DNA from: Endozoicomonas arenosclerae
GTDB taxonomy: Bacteria > Pseudomonadota > Gammaproteobacteria > Pseudomonadales > Endozoicomonadaceae
DNA length: 52,256 nucleotides
Direction of reading: 5' to 3'
Assembly: GCF_001562015.1 (NCBI RefSeq)
Contig: NZ_LASA01000057.1
Location: 1 to 52,256 of the forward strand
This document shows positions 9,088 to 18,100 of the stretch, in pieces; positions within the stretch are counted from its first letter, which is position 1, and every line of letters starts with the position of its first letter. The position numbers and the translations under genes are program-made. The notes under the pieces were generated by a model. The model saw only the letters and a list, made by a program, of their open reading frames with translations. It was not told the DNA's origin and did not search any database.

Positions 9088-11616
9088 ATGGCAGAAGTAA
9101 CCGTAGAACAACTCGCGAAGGTGGTCGGCGCTCCGGTCGAAAGGTTGCTGCAGCAGATGCAGGATGCTGGCCTGAAGCAAAGAAAAGCTTCAGAAGCTGT
9201 ATCGGATTCTGAAAAGAAGCAGTTACTGGCTCACCTTAAAGGTATTCATGGTGATCACACAGGTACGGCTGAGCCGACCAAGATCACCCTTAAGCGTAAA
9301 ACTGTCAGTCAGATGAAAGTGTCTGGCGGCGGTGGCGCTGGCAAGAAAAAAGTTGTTAACGTAGAAGTTCGCAAGAAGCGCACATACGTCAAGAACGAAC
9401 AGGCTGAAGAGCAGAAGCCTGAAGAGAAGCAGGCTCGTCGTGATGGCGACCGTCCACCGCGTCGTGATGGAGATCGTCCTCAGCAGCGTCGTGACGGAGA
9501 TCGTCCTCAGCAGCGTCGTGACGGAGATCGTCCTCAGCAGCGTCGTGACGGAGATCGTCCACCGCGTCGTGATGGAGATCGTCCGGCTCGTGCGGGTGCT
9601 CCATCAGGTGCACCAGGTTTTGATCCGTCAGCGGCTCCAATGCCGACACAGGATGGCGATAACAAGCGCGGCAGAAACCGTAAGGCTAAAGATCGTCGTG
9701 ATGAGCCTCGTGAAGAGCGCGGTCGTCGTGGTGACAAGCGTGGTGGTCGTTCAGGCCGTAAGGATGATCGTCGCGGTGGTGGTCGCAAGGCTACTCGCAC
9801 TATCACGCCAGAGTCTATGGCTGCGCACGGCTTCACCAAGCCAACAGCACCGGTAATTCGTGAAGTTTCTATTCCTGAAACCATCACGGTTGCAGAGCTG
9901 GCTCAGAAGATGGCGATCAAAGCGGCAGATGTCATCAAGGTTATGTTCAAGATGGGCTCCATGGTGACCATTAACCAGGTCATCGATCAGGATACTGCCT
10001 CCATCGTTGTTGAGGAAATGGGTCATACCTTCAAGCTGGCCAAGGCGGACAGTATTGAAGACTCCCTGACTGAAAGTCAGGAAGGTGAAGTGACTGAGTT
10101 TGAAGAGAAGTCGCGTGCGCCGGTTGTGACCGTAATGGGTCACGTTGACCATGGTAAGACCTCTCTGCTGGATTACATCCGTAAGAGTCGTGTGCAGGCT
10201 GGTGAGGCCGGTGGTATTACCCAGCACATTGGTGCTTACCACGTTGATACACCTCGTGGCATGGTATCCTTCCTGGATACTCCTGGACACGCGGCGTTTA
10301 CCGCCATGCGTGCTCGTGGTGCCAAGGCGACTGACATTGTAATTCTGGTGGTTGCGGCAGACGATGGTGTAATGCCTCAGACTGAGGAAGCGGTTCAGCA
10401 CGCCAAGGCTGCTGGTGTTCCTCTGGTTGTTGCTGTCAACAAAATGGATAAAGAGGGTGCCGACCCTGATCGTGTGAAGAATGAGCTGTCTGCACACGGT
10501 GTTATCCCGGAAGATTGGGGTGGCGATACTCAGTTCATGCATGTATCGGCTCTGACCGGACAGGGTATTGACGAACTGCTGGAAGCTGTTGTGCTTCAGG
10601 CAGAAGTTCTTGAGCTGTCGGCTGCAGATGAAGGCCCGGCAAAAGGCGTTGTTGTTGAATCCCGTCTGGATAAAGGGCGTGGTCCAGTGGCTACTGTTCT
10701 GGTTCAGTCTGGTGATCTGCAGCAGGGTGATAATATCCTGGTGGGTCAGCAGTACGGTCGTGTCCGTGCGATGCTGGACGAGAATGGCAAGGCTATCAAA
10801 AATGCGGGTCCTTCTATTCCTGTGGAGATTCTGGGTCTGGATGGAACTCCGGATGCCGGTGATGAACTGATCGTGGTTAAGGATGAGCGTAAGGCTCGTG
10901 AAATCGCACTGTTCCGTCAGGGTAAGTACCGTGAAGTCAAACTGGCTCGTCAGCAGGCTTCCAAGCTGGAAAATATCTTCTCCAGCATGGGTACTGAAGA
11001 GAAGAAGACGCTCAATATCGTTCTGAAAGCCGACGTACGTGGTTCCCTGGAAGCTCTGACCAGCTCCCTGGAAGAGCAGGGTAACGACGAAGTACAGGTT
11101 AAGGTTATCTCCGGCGGTGTAGGTGGTATCACTGAAACCGATGCTAACCTGGCGCTGGCTTCTAACGCTGTGATCGTTGGCTTCAACGTTCGTGCCGATG
11201 CTTCTGCTCGTAAGGTCATTGAGACAGAAGAGCTGGATCTGCGTTACTACAGTGTTATCTACGACATCATCGAAGATGTGAAGAAAGCACTGAGTGGTAT
11301 GCTGGGCTCCGATACCCGTGAGCAGATTGTGGGTACCGCTGAAGTTCGTGATGTCTTCCGCTCACCGAAGTTCGGTGCGGTGGCAGGTTGTATGGTGGTT
11401 GAAGGTACTGTTTACCGTAACGACCGTATCCGTGTACTGCGTGACAACGTGGTTATCTTTGAAGGTGAGCTGGAATCCCTGCGTCGCTTCAAGGATGACG
11501 TACAGGAAGTTCGCGAAGGCATGGAATGTGGTATCGCGGTTAAGTCCTACAACGACGTTAAGCCTGGCGACAAGATCGAAGTGTACAAGACCGTTGAGGT
11601 CAAGCGTACCCTCTGA
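9088..11616 (+). CDS. infB: Translation initiation factor IF-2
   Basis: IF-2 is the GTPase that brings initiator tRNA to the 30S subunit and promotes 70S joining. The ATG at 9088 has GAGGAGA upstream and is preferred over the in-frame GTG at 9082. The 842-residue protein has an IF2_N domain (about 1-50), a long basic/acidic linker with six RRDGDRP repeats, a second IF2_N domain (about 255-310), the G domain with GHVDHGKT near residue 352, DTPGH and NKMD, then beta-barrel domain II, domain III, and the C-terminal fMet-tRNA binding domain. The initiator tRNA it binds is encoded upstream in the same block. In-frame GTG/ATG codons near the second IF2_N domain could permit shorter isoforms as in E. 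coli. Confidence 0.97.
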   Translation: MAEVTVEQLAKVVGAPVERLLQQMQDAGLKQRKASEAVSDSEKKQLLAHLKGIHGDHTGTAEPTKITLKRKTVSQMKVSGGGGAGKKKVVNVEVRKKRTYVKNEQAEEQKPEEKQARRDGDRPPRRDGDRPQQRRDGDRPQQRRDGDRPQQRRDGDRPPRRDGDRPARAGAPSGAPGFDPSAAPMPTQDGDNKRGRNRKAKDRRDEPREERGRRGDKRGGRSGRKDDRRGGGRKATRTITPESMAAHGFTKPTAPVIREVSIPETITVAELAQKMAIKAADVIKVMFKMGSMVTINQVIDQDTASIVVEEMGHTFKLAKADSIEDSLTESQEGEVTEFEEKSRAPVVTVMGHVDHGKTSLLDYIRKSRVQAGEAGGITQHIGAYHVDTPRGMVSFLDTPGHAAFTAMRARGAKATDIVILVVAADDGVMPQTEEAVQHAKAAGVPLVVAVNKMDKEGADPDRVKNELSAHGVIPEDWGGDTQFMHVSALTGQGIDELLEAVVLQAEVLELSAADEGPAKGVVVESRLDKGRGPVATVLVQSGDLQQGDNILVGQQYGRVRAMLDENGKAIKNAGPSIPVEILGLDGTPDAGDELIVVKDERKAREIALFRQGKYREVKLARQQASKLENIFSSMGTEEKKTLNIVLKADVRGSLEALTSSLEEQGNDEVQVKVISGGVGGITETDANLALASNAVIVGFNVRADASARKVIETEELDLRYYSVIYDIIEDVKKALSGMLGSDTREQIVGTAEVRDVFRSPKFGAVAGCMVVEGTVYRNDRIRVLRDNVVIFEGELESLRRFKDDVQEVREGMECGIAVKSYNDVKPGDKIEVYKTVEVKRTL
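9436..9588 (+). repeat. Tandem 24/27-base repeat inside infB
   Basis: Six in-frame copies encode RRDGDRP followed by P, QQ or AR. The three middle units are 27 bases (RRDGDRPQQ) and nearly identical at DNA level; the outer ones are 24 bases. Copy number could vary by slippage without breaking frame. Confidence 0.9.
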
Positions 11617-11643
11617 TCTGACTCAGTCGGTTGCTAAACAAAG

Positions 11644-11671
11644 AAGCCCGCAGCTGAGACTGCGGGCTTTC
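11644..11671 (+). terminator. Rho-independent terminator after infB
   Basis: AAGCCCGCAG pairs perfectly with CTGCGGGCTT around a six-base loop, followed by TTCTC. It separates infB from rbfA, so rbfA-truB probably also has its own promoter in the 150 bases that follow; no clear promoter boxes were found there. Confidence 0.85.
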
Positions 11672-11825
11672 TCATATCAGCAGGATGCCAGTTGCATGGG
11701 CAGTGTGAAACGCTGAACCAGACCACGCTTTTTCATGGCTAAGAGCGGTAGGTTATTTGGGAGAGCACCTGGCGTTCCCGAATGAAAGGTAATCTTATAG
11801 ATTGCCTTGCAGGATTTAATCCCTA

Positions 11826-12212
11826 ATGGCTAAAGAATACAGTCGTACCCAGCGAGTGGCTGACCAGATTCAGAAAGAACTGGCTCAGTTGATTCAGCTG
11901 GAGATGAAAGATCCCCGATTAGGCATGGTAACGGTTAGTGCGGTCGAAGTTTCCCGTGATCTGGCGTTTGCTGATGTCTTTGTTTCTTTCCTGGGTGTAG
12001 ATGACCAGGAAAACGTTGATGAGAAGCTTGAGGTGATGCAGAGTGCTGCCGGTTTTCTGCGCAGCCAGCTGGCCCGTTCCATCAAGTTGCGTATCATTCC
12101 CCAGCTGCGTTTCCGTTATGACAACAGTCTGCGGCGTGGTGCGTATATGAGTGAGCTGATTTCAAAAGCTCGTTCTGGTGACAGTGATCATCAGGGTGAG
12201 TCCGAGGAGTAA
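11826..12212 (+). CDS. rbfA: 30S ribosome-binding factor RbfA
   Basis: RbfA is a small KH-fold protein needed for 16S rRNA 5'-end processing and cold adaptation. The 128-residue product begins MAKEYSRTQRVADQIQKELA and holds the family motifs MKDPRLGMVTVSAVEVSRD and IKLRIIPQLRFRYDNSL; length is near the 133 of E. coli. A strong terminator upstream uncouples it from infB. Its stop codon is two bases from the truB start, so the two genes are translationally linked. Confidence 0.96.
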   Translation: MAKEYSRTQRVADQIQKELAQLIQLEMKDPRLGMVTVSAVEVSRDLAFADVFVSFLGVDDQENVDEKLEVMQSAAGFLRSQLARSIKLRIIPQLRFRYDNSLRRGAYMSELISKARSGDSDHQGESEE

Positions 12213-12214
12213 CG

Positions 12215-13159
12215 ATGTCCAAGCGCAGACGTAGCCGTGGCCGCAGGGTTGACGGTATTGTTGTTGTGAATAAGCCCAAGGGCGCCAGTTCCAACGATGT
12301 TCTGCAACGCGTCAAGCGGCTTTATGGTGCAGCCAAGGCTGGCCATACAGGAAGTCTTGACCCACTGGCAACGGGCGTATTGCCGGTTTGTCTGGGTGAA
12401 GCAACCAAGTTTTCACAGTACTTGTTGGAATCTGACAAGTCCTACCGCACCGAAGTAAAGCTGGGTATTCAGACTGAAACCGGTGACCGCGAAGGTGAGG
12501 TAGTTGAAGAGCGTCCGGTTACTGTGACCCGCTCTGATGTTGAAGGTGTGCTGGAACAGTTTCGTGGTGAGGTTGACCAGGTTCCTAGTATGTACTCCGC
12601 TCTCAAACATAACGGCGAGCCACTGTATAAGCTGGCTCGTCAGGGTATTGTCGTTGATCGTCCGTCACGCAGAATCAATATCTATCGCCTCGAGTTACTG
12701 GACTTTGAAGGTGATCGTCTGATTCTGGAAGTTGACTGTTCCAAGGGTACCTATATTCGTACTCTGGCTGAAGATATTGGTGCGGCTCTGGGTTGTCTCG
12801 GGCATGTCGCTGAACTGCACCGAATCAAGGCAGGTCCTTATACGGAGCATCAGTCCTACACATTGGAGCAGTTGGAAGAAGCCCGCGATAGTGGTGGTCA
12901 CAAGGCTCTGGACGATCTGCTGTTGCCGTTGGATACTTCCGTGAGTGACTGGCCACAGATTCGTCTGGGAGCTACCAGCAGTTACTACATCAGTCAGGGG
13001 CAGCCAGTACAGGTGCCTCAGGCACCAACCAGTGGTAACGTCAGAATCTATGGTCAGGAAGAGGTAGAAGGGCAAGAAGTGCTTCGATTCCTTGGGATTG
13101 GCGAGATTGATGAAGACGGTCGCGTAGCGCCGAAGCGACTGATCAATTCTGGAAGTTGA
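12215..13159 (+). CDS. truB: tRNA pseudouridine(55) synthase
   Basis: TruB makes pseudouridine-55 in the T-loop of tRNAs. The 314-residue product has the catalytic motif GHTGSLDPLATGVL with Asp49, the KSYRTEVKLG strand, the YSALKHNGEPLYKLAR loop, the CSKGTYIRTLAEDIG motif, and a C-terminal PUA-like region. A GAGG site overlaps the end of rbfA and sets the start. The N-terminus is unusually basic (SKRRRSRGRR). Confidence 0.97.
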   Translation: MSKRRRSRGRRVDGIVVVNKPKGASSNDVLQRVKRLYGAAKAGHTGSLDPLATGVLPVCLGEATKFSQYLLESDKSYRTEVKLGIQTETGDREGEVVEERPVTVTRSDVEGVLEQFRGEVDQVPSMYSALKHNGEPLYKLARQGIVVDRPSRRINIYRLELLDFEGDRLILEVDCSKGTYIRTLAEDIGAALGCLGHVAELHRIKAGPYTEHQSYTLEQLEEARDSGGHKALDDLLLPLDTSVSDWPQIRLGATSSYYISQGQPVQVPQAPTSGNVRIYGQEEVEGQEVLRFLGIGEIDEDGRVAPKRLINSGS

Positions 13160-13245
13160 GTTGAGGCAGGGCTTTCTTGACCTCAAATGGTGGTTTTAAC
13201 AGACTGGCTTCCTATTCGAGGTTGGTGTTAGAATGCGCCACTTGG

Positions 13246-13265
13246 TTGACAGCGCTTGCTGTCAA
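13246..13265 (+). promoter_or_regulatory. Hairpin in the rpsO leader, overlapping a consensus -35 hexamer
   Basis: TTGACAGC and GCTGTCAA form a perfect eight-base stem with a GCTT loop about 70 bases before rpsO. The left arm also contains TTGACA, with a weak TGTAAA 16 bases on, so it may be a promoter element instead. S15 is known to bind its own mRNA leader in E. coli; the link here is inference. A TAGAAT at 13,229-13,234 is another possible -10 box. Confidence 0.35.
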
Positions 13266-13336
13266 GATGTAAAGGCTGGCTGTAAATATGCACGGTCGTG
13301 CCTGATTCTTATGCATATTAACTGGAGTATAAAGCA

Positions 13337-13606
13337 ATGGCTTTGACTGCTGAAAAGAAAGCGGAAATTATCAAGGAATTCGGTCGCACTGAAGGCGACA
13401 GCGGTAGCCCTGAAGTTCAGGTTGCTCTGCTGACTGCAAACATCGAAGGTCTGCAGGGTCACTTCAAGGCGAACCACAAGGATCACCACTCCCGTCGTGG
13501 TCTGATTCGCATGGTAAACCAGCGTCGTAACATGCTGAGCTACCTGAAAGGCAAAGACGTTGAGCGCTATCGTTCCCTGATCGAGCGTCTGGGTCTGCGT
13601 CGCTAA
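13337..13606 (+). CDS. rpsO: 30S ribosomal protein S15 (uS15)
   Basis: S15 is a primary binder of the 16S rRNA central domain. The 89-residue product has the full family length and motifs: [35 protein letters not shown] and a C-terminal [14 protein letters not shown] ribosome site lies eight bases before the ATG. The gene sits between truB and pnp as in most gammaproteobacteria, but 770 bases including a mobile element now separate it from pnp. Confidence 0.98.
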   Translation: MALTAEKKAEIIKEFGRTEGDSGSPEVQVALLTANIEGLQGHFKANHKDHHSRRGLIRMVNQRRNMLSYLKGKDVERYRSLIERLGLRR

Positions 13607-13698
13607 GACACGCCAGGAGAAAGCTTTGGGTTGTAACCGCAATGTTCAACTCAGGGTTGGACAGGAGTGCAGTAAGCTGCATTCCTGTGCAGTTAAAG

Positions 13699-13734
13699 CA
13701 CCGCCGGCTTCCTTTGTGAGGCAGGCGGTGTTTT
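13699..13734 (+). terminator. Terminator after rpsO
   Basis: CACCGCC and GGCGGTG pair around a partly paired interior (GGCTT with AGGCA), followed by TTTT. It lies about 90 bases after rpsO. Confidence 0.75.
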
Positions 13735-13848
13735 GCATTATTGGCTATGAGAAAAGTAATCAGTTTATTTTATAAGTGACAACAATATATTGTTGTTGAG
13801 CTGTGTAGCCTTTATTGCAATAAATAGCCATGAGCCAGGAAAATTTTA

Positions 13849-14094
13849 TTAACCCGGAAGTTTCATAAAGTGTCGAGCTTCTCGCTCTGCTATTTTTTCG
13901 GCTGAGACATTTTGTCGGCATATTCATGCTTATTGCATGGATCTGCCGACAAAATGCTGTCACGGCGGGAAAAGAGCTAGCGAGAAGCCGACGAGCGATG
14001 TTCGTTTATGTTCGGACACATCAAAAAATGAGCATCTAAGTATTTCTGAGGTATTGAACCTCATTAGAGCGGCTTTATGAATTTTCCGGGTTAA
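13849..14094. mobile_element. MITE-like palindromic element between rpsO and pnp
   Basis: A 246-base non-coding unit bounded by 22-base inverted terminal repeats that match at 20 positions (13,849-13,870 and 14,073-14,094; both ends read TTAACCCGG inward). Inside are further inverted arms: TTTTGTCGGCA with TGCCGACAAAA near 13,910-13,957, and GCTTCTCGCT with AGCGAGAAGC near 13,879 and 13,979. The element would fold into one large cruciform. The outermost TTAA on each side could be a duplicated target. It has no transposase and must be mobilised in trans, if at all. It accounts for most of the long gap; the remaining flanks hold the rpsO terminator and pnp leader. Confidence 0.75.
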
Positions 14095-14130
14095 GCCCTT
14101 ATGAGGTGAAATTATTTTCAGGATAAAGTG

Positions 14131-14136
14131 TATAAT
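14131..14136 (+). promoter_or_regulatory. Candidate -10 box of the pnp promoter
   Basis: A perfect TATAAT lies 242 bases before pnp and just before the leader hairpin. No good -35 hexamer sits at the standard spacing, so the call rests on the -10 box and location. Confidence 0.4.
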
Positions 14137-14252
14137 GAAGTCTTCACTTTTCTTGTGGTTAAAAAAACCATAAAGACAGCACTGTTTTTACGGTTTAAAA
14201 AGAACGGGTGTACTCCGTTCTAAATTGTCAGCACTCCGGTCGTCAGTAGAGG

Positions 14253-14317
14253 GTGCAATTCCAAGTCTGTCTGGATAGGCAGAGTCTGTACGTTATCCAG
14301 AAGGTTTTGAATTGCAT
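14253..14317 (+). promoter_or_regulatory. Long hairpin in the pnp leader, likely RNase III site
   Basis: TGCAATTC (14,254-14,261) pairs with GAATTGCA (14,309-14,316), and TCTGGATA (14,270-14,277) pairs with TATCCAGA (14,294-14,301), giving a two-part stem of about 65 bases. In E. coli the pnp leader has a comparable stem cut by RNase III, after which PNPase destroys its own mRNA. The structure is seen; the same autoregulation here is inferred. Confidence 0.65.
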
Positions 14318-14377
14318 CTATCACACCACTATGGCCGGGTACTGTATTTCTTTATTCACACTAAATAGGAAAACCTA

Positions 14378-16477
14378 GTGAATCCGGTAATTAAATCATT
14401 TGAGTTTGGTGGCCAAACCGTAACTCTGGAAACCGGCCGTGTTGCTCGTCAGGCTTCAGGTGCTGTCCTGGCCAAAATGGGTGACATTGCTGTTCTGGCG
14501 ACCGTAGTGGGTGCAAAGAAGGCTAAAGACGGTCAGGATTTCTTCCCTCTTTCTGTGCATTATCAGGAAAAAACCTACGCTGCCGGTAAAATTCCAGGCG
14601 GCTTCCTGAAGCGCGAATCACGCCCAAGCGAAAAAGAAACCCTGACTTCCCGTCTGATTGACCGTCCAATTCGTCCTCTGTTCCCTAAGGGTTTCATGAA
14701 CGAAGTGCAGGTCGTTTGTACTGTTATGTCTACCGACAAGCAGAACGACCCTGATATTGTGGCTATGGTCGCTACTTCTGCCGCACTGGCTATTTCCGGC
14801 ATTCCTTTTGACGGTCCAATTGGTGCTGCCCGTGTTGGTTTCAACGAAGAGCAAGGCTACCTGCTGAACCCAAGCTACGAATTGCTGAAAACTTCTGAGC
14901 TGGACATGGTGGTAGCCGGTACCAGCGACGCAGTTCTGATGGTTGAGTCCGAAGCTCAGGAATTGACCGAAGACGAAATGCTGGGTGCTGTTCTGTTCGC
15001 ACACCAGGAATATCAGACTGTCATCAAGGCAGTTCAGGAGCTGGCTGATGAAGTAGGTAAAACTCGTTGGGATTGGGAGGCGCCTGCCGAGAATGCTGAC
15101 CTGAAAAACAGCATTGCTGCCTTTGAAGGTAAGATGCGTGAAGCTTATCAGATCACCATCAAGCAGGATCGTACAGCGGCTGTTAATGCGCTGCGTCAGG
15201 AAGTTCTGGAAACGCTGGCAGGTGAAGAGGGTGCCTTCGATGCTTCTGACGTAGAAAAGTCGTTCAGCAAGCTCGAAAAGAATGTAGTTCGTGGCAACAT
15301 CATCAACGGTATGCCTCGTATCGACGGTCGTGACACCAAGACTGTTCGCGGTATCGGCGTTGAAGTGGGTGTTCTGCAGAAGACTCACGGTTCCGCATTG
15401 TTCACCCGTGGTGAAACTCAGGCAATCGTTGCGGCTACTCTGGGTACTACCCGTGACGCTCAGATCGTTGATAACCTGGAAGGTGAAATCAAAGATCCGT
15501 TCATGCTGCACTACAACTTCCCAGCTTACTCTGTAGGTGAGTGTGGTCGTATGGGTGCCCCAGGTCGTCGTGAAATTGGTCATGGTCGTCTGGCTCGTCG
15601 TGGTGTTCAGGCAGTTCTGCCTACTCAGGAAGAATTCCCATACACCATCCGTGTTGTTTCCGAGATCACTGAATCCAACGGTTCCAGCTCCATGGCTTCT
15701 GTTTGTGGTTCTTCTCTGGCGCTGATGGATGCGGGTGTTCCTCTGAAAGCACCGGTAGCTGGTATTGCGATGGGTCTGGTGAAAGAAGGTGACCAGTTCG
15801 CCGTTCTGACCGACATTCTGGGTGACGAAGATCATCTGGGTGACATGGACTTTAAAGTAGCCGGTACTTCTGAAGGTATCACTGCTCTGCAGATGGATAT
15901 CAAGATCGCCGGTATTACCGAAGAGATCATGGAAATTGCCCTGGATCAGGCCATGGACGCTCGCCTTCACATTCTGGGTGAGATGAACAAAGTCATTGGT
16001 GCTGCTCGTTCAGAACTGAACCCGAATGCGCCTATGACCATGTCTCTGAAAATCGATCCGGACAAGATCCGTGACGTTATCGGTAAAGGTGGTTCTACCA
16101 TTCGCAGCATCTGTGACAAGACCGGTGCTTCTGTTGATATTGACGACAGCGGTATGGTTCAGATCTTTGCTGAAAACAGCGATAAAGCCCAGGCTGCCTA
16201 CGACATGGTTTACGGCATCACTGCTGAAGCTGAAATTGGCAAGATCTACACCGGTGAAGTAACCCGTATTCTTGACTTTGGTGCTTTCGTTAGCGTTCTG
16301 CCTGGCAAAGACGGTCTGGTGCACATTTCTCAGATCGCCAATGAGCGAGTTGAGAATGTTACCGACTACCTCAAGGTAGGTCAGACTGTAGACGTTTTGG
16401 TTCTGGATATCGACTCCCGTGGTCGTATCAAGCTCAGCATGAAAGAAGTTGAGCGTGCCAGAGAACAGCAGAGCTGA
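14378..16477 (+). CDS. pnp: Polyribonucleotide nucleotidyltransferase (PNPase)
   Basis: PNPase is the trimeric 3'-5' phosphorolytic exoribonuclease of the RNA degradosome. The 699-residue product has two RNase PH domains (about 10-225 and 300-545), a KH domain (about 550-615, [11 protein letters not shown]) and an S1 domain (about 620-690, [26 protein letters not shown]). The second PH core carries the [20 protein letters not shown] region and the phosphate-binding [14 protein letters not shown]. The start is a GTG with GGA upstream; no ATG gives the family N-terminus. It lacks a long C-terminal tail, close to E. coli in size (711). Confidence 0.97.
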   Translation: MNPVIKSFEFGGQTVTLETGRVARQASGAVLAKMGDIAVLATVVGAKKAKDGQDFFPLSVHYQEKTYAAGKIPGGFLKRESRPSEKETLTSRLIDRPIRPLFPKGFMNEVQVVCTVMSTDKQNDPDIVAMVATSAALAISGIPFDGPIGAARVGFNEEQGYLLNPSYELLKTSELDMVVAGTSDAVLMVESEAQELTEDEMLGAVLFAHQEYQTVIKAVQELADEVGKTRWDWEAPAENADLKNSIAAFEGKMREAYQITIKQDRTAAVNALRQEVLETLAGEEGAFDASDVEKSFSKLEKNVVRGNIINGMPRIDGRDTKTVRGIGVEVGVLQKTHGSALFTRGETQAIVAATLGTTRDAQIVDNLEGEIKDPFMLHYNFPAYSVGECGRMGAPGRREIGHGRLARRGVQAVLPTQEEFPYTIRVVSEITESNGSSSMASVCGSSLALMDAGVPLKAPVAGIAMGLVKEGDQFAVLTDILGDEDHLGDMDFKVAGTSEGITALQMDIKIAGITEEIMEIALDQAMDARLHILGEMNKVIGAARSELNPNAPMTMSLKIDPDKIRDVIGKGGSTIRSICDKTGASVDIDDSGMVQIFAENSDKAQAAYDMVYGITAEAEIGKIYTGEVTRILDFGAFVSVLPGKDGLVHISQIANERVENVTDYLKVGQTVDVLVLDIDSRGRIKLSMKEVERAREQQS

Positions 16478-16500
16478 TTCTGAGCATTTAGCTTAAAAAG

Positions 16501-16533
16501 AAAACAGGAGCCCTCGGGCTCCTGTTTTTTTAT
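16501..16533 (+). terminator. Strong terminator after pnp
   Basis: AAAACAGGAGCCC pairs perfectly with GGGCTCCTGTTTT around a two-base loop, and the T-run continues. Near-symmetric A and T flanks mean it could work on both strands. Confidence 0.93.
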
Positions 16534-16675
16534 GTCTTAAGACAGTTGGGCATGGCTGTTTTAAGTGTGAAAGAGGTAGAATAACGACGCTCTCATCAGT
16601 ATGAATCAAGTCACGTTTTTCATTTAATTTGAAAAAAATGACGGATAAAAAATAAAAAAGAACAGGGTGTATGGG

Positions 16676-18100
16676 ATGACAGAGGCGGTCCATTGCCAGT
16701 ACCACACAAATAATCCGGCCGTATGGCATTGCGAAGGTTGTCAGAAGCATTATGGGGACTGTTGTGTGCCTGCTGTGCCGGAGGGTTATGACGAGCCTGT
16801 CTGTATGCTCTGCAATCAGGAAATGCAGTATCTCGGTGCCGCTCATTCGGCTGAGCCTTTCTGGCTGAAGATCAATGATTTCTTCCTCTACCCTGTCAGA
16901 GTCGCCAGTCTGACATTTCTTGCAGTCTGTATAGTGATCGGTTTTGTGATGCCTTATACCGGTCCACTGATTTTGCCTTTAAGTATTTTGTTGATGTGTG
17001 TGCTCACTAAATACTCACTTCAGATTATTGAGTCTGTCAGTATGGGAGATTGGGAGCCGCCCAGTCTTGAAGAAGCGTTTTCTGCTGACGGTATGAGTCT
17101 CTTTTTCAAGCAGATTGGTATTTTCCTGGTAGCCGGTGTTGCGCTCTATTTTCTGAGTAATCTGGGGGTCTTTGTGGTGTTGGGCGCTGCCGCTTTCATG
17201 TTGCTTGGATTGCCCGCTTCCATGATGATTCTGGCCAGGGAGCATACGCTTTCTGCGGCCGTTAACCCTATTAAGATTGCTTTTGTTATTTCAGCTATTG
17301 GTTGGCCTTACCTGCTGCTCTATTTCTTCCTGATTGTTCTTTATGGAGGTCCTGGCTACTTTATCGGTGGTCAGGAAGAGGTGTCTTCTCTATTTACTGC
17401 GGCTTCGTCACTGCTGGGTGGATATTTTTCTTTTGTGATGTGCGCCATGATGGGTTATTGCCTTTATCAGTATCAGTCGGAGCTGGGCTACGCTGCTGAG
17501 ATGGAAGGGGAAGAAGGTATGACTGAAGAGGAGTACCGAAACCAGAAAGCTTTGGCAGATGGTCTGGTATTTATGCGGGAAGGGCGTGAAGAAGAGGCTC
17601 TGAAAATAACCAAGCAGGCGTTGGAAAGAGATCGCTCTAACATCCAGCTCAACAAGCGCTTTTTCAAGTTATTGTTACTTTCAGCACCTGATCAGGCATT
17701 AATAAAGTTTGGTGAGAAATATATGCAGCGTTTGATGATTCTTCGCAGGGATCATGAGGCTGCAGATGTGTATCTTGAAATGAAAGGACGCATGAAGGCC
17801 TATATGCCGGCGGTGCCAGGTGAGCGATACCGTTTGGCTGAAGCGTTGTCGCAAAAGGGTAAAGCGCGGGAAGCGTTAGGTCTATTGTTCAATTTGCATA
17901 AGCTTTTCCCTGATTATCAGCAGATTCCAGAGGCTTATCTGTTGATTGCCCGGCTGTTGAGTGAAAATATGAATAACGACGATCAGGCTGGGAAGTATCT
18001 GGATTTTATCATCAAGCATTACCCTGACCACCGTATGGCTAAAGAGGCCAGGGATTACAAGCAGGTTATTGAGTCTCTGTCATCGACGACAGCTGCTTGA
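16676..18100 (+). CDS. Membrane protein with N-terminal zinc-binding B-box-like domain and C-terminal TPR repeats
   Basis: I do not recognise a named gene. The 474-residue product begins with a cysteine/histidine-rich domain of about 45 residues (paired Cys/His in CQYH, HCEGCQKHYGDCC and CMLC), like a B-box or zinc ribbon. Next comes a membrane domain with about five hydrophobic segments (residues 70-265), then an acidic linker and a soluble helical part (about 285-470) that looks like TPR repeats (LADGLVFMREGREEEALKI is typical). This layout suggests an inner-membrane scaffold. It converges on the rhomboid gene with a 35-base overlap. ATG 16,676 is chosen; an in-frame GTG at 16,667 is less likely. 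Confidence 0.8.
   Translation: MTEAVHCQYHTNNPAVWHCEGCQKHYGDCCVPAVPEGYDEPVCMLCNQEMQYLGAAHSAEPFWLKINDFFLYPVRVASLTFLAVCIVIGFVMPYTGPLILPLSILLMCVLTKYSLQIIESVSMGDWEPPSLEEAFSADGMSLFFKQIGIFLVAGVALYFLSNLGVFVVLGAAAFMLLGLPASMMILAREHTLSAAVNPIKIAFVISAIGWPYLLLYFFLIVLYGGPGYFIGGQEEVSSLFTAASSLLGGYFSFVMCAMMGYCLYQYQSELGYAAEMEGEEGMTEEEYRNQKALADGLVFMREGREEEALKITKQALERDRSNIQLNKRFFKLLLLSAPDQALIKFGEKYMQRLMILRRDHEAADVYLEMKGRMKAYMPAVPGERYRLAEALSQKGKAREALGLLFNLHKLFPDYQQIPEAYLLIARLLSENMNNDDQAGKYLDFIIKHYPDHRMAKEARDYKQVIESLSSTTAA

Noticed and set aside
9436-9588. Possible CRISPR array
   Set aside because: Units adjoin without spacers and code in frame for IF-2; this is a coding tandem repeat.
14618-15970. Long antisense frame in pnp (450 codons)
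   Set aside because: Shadow of the strongly biased pnp codon use; the + strand frame is certain.
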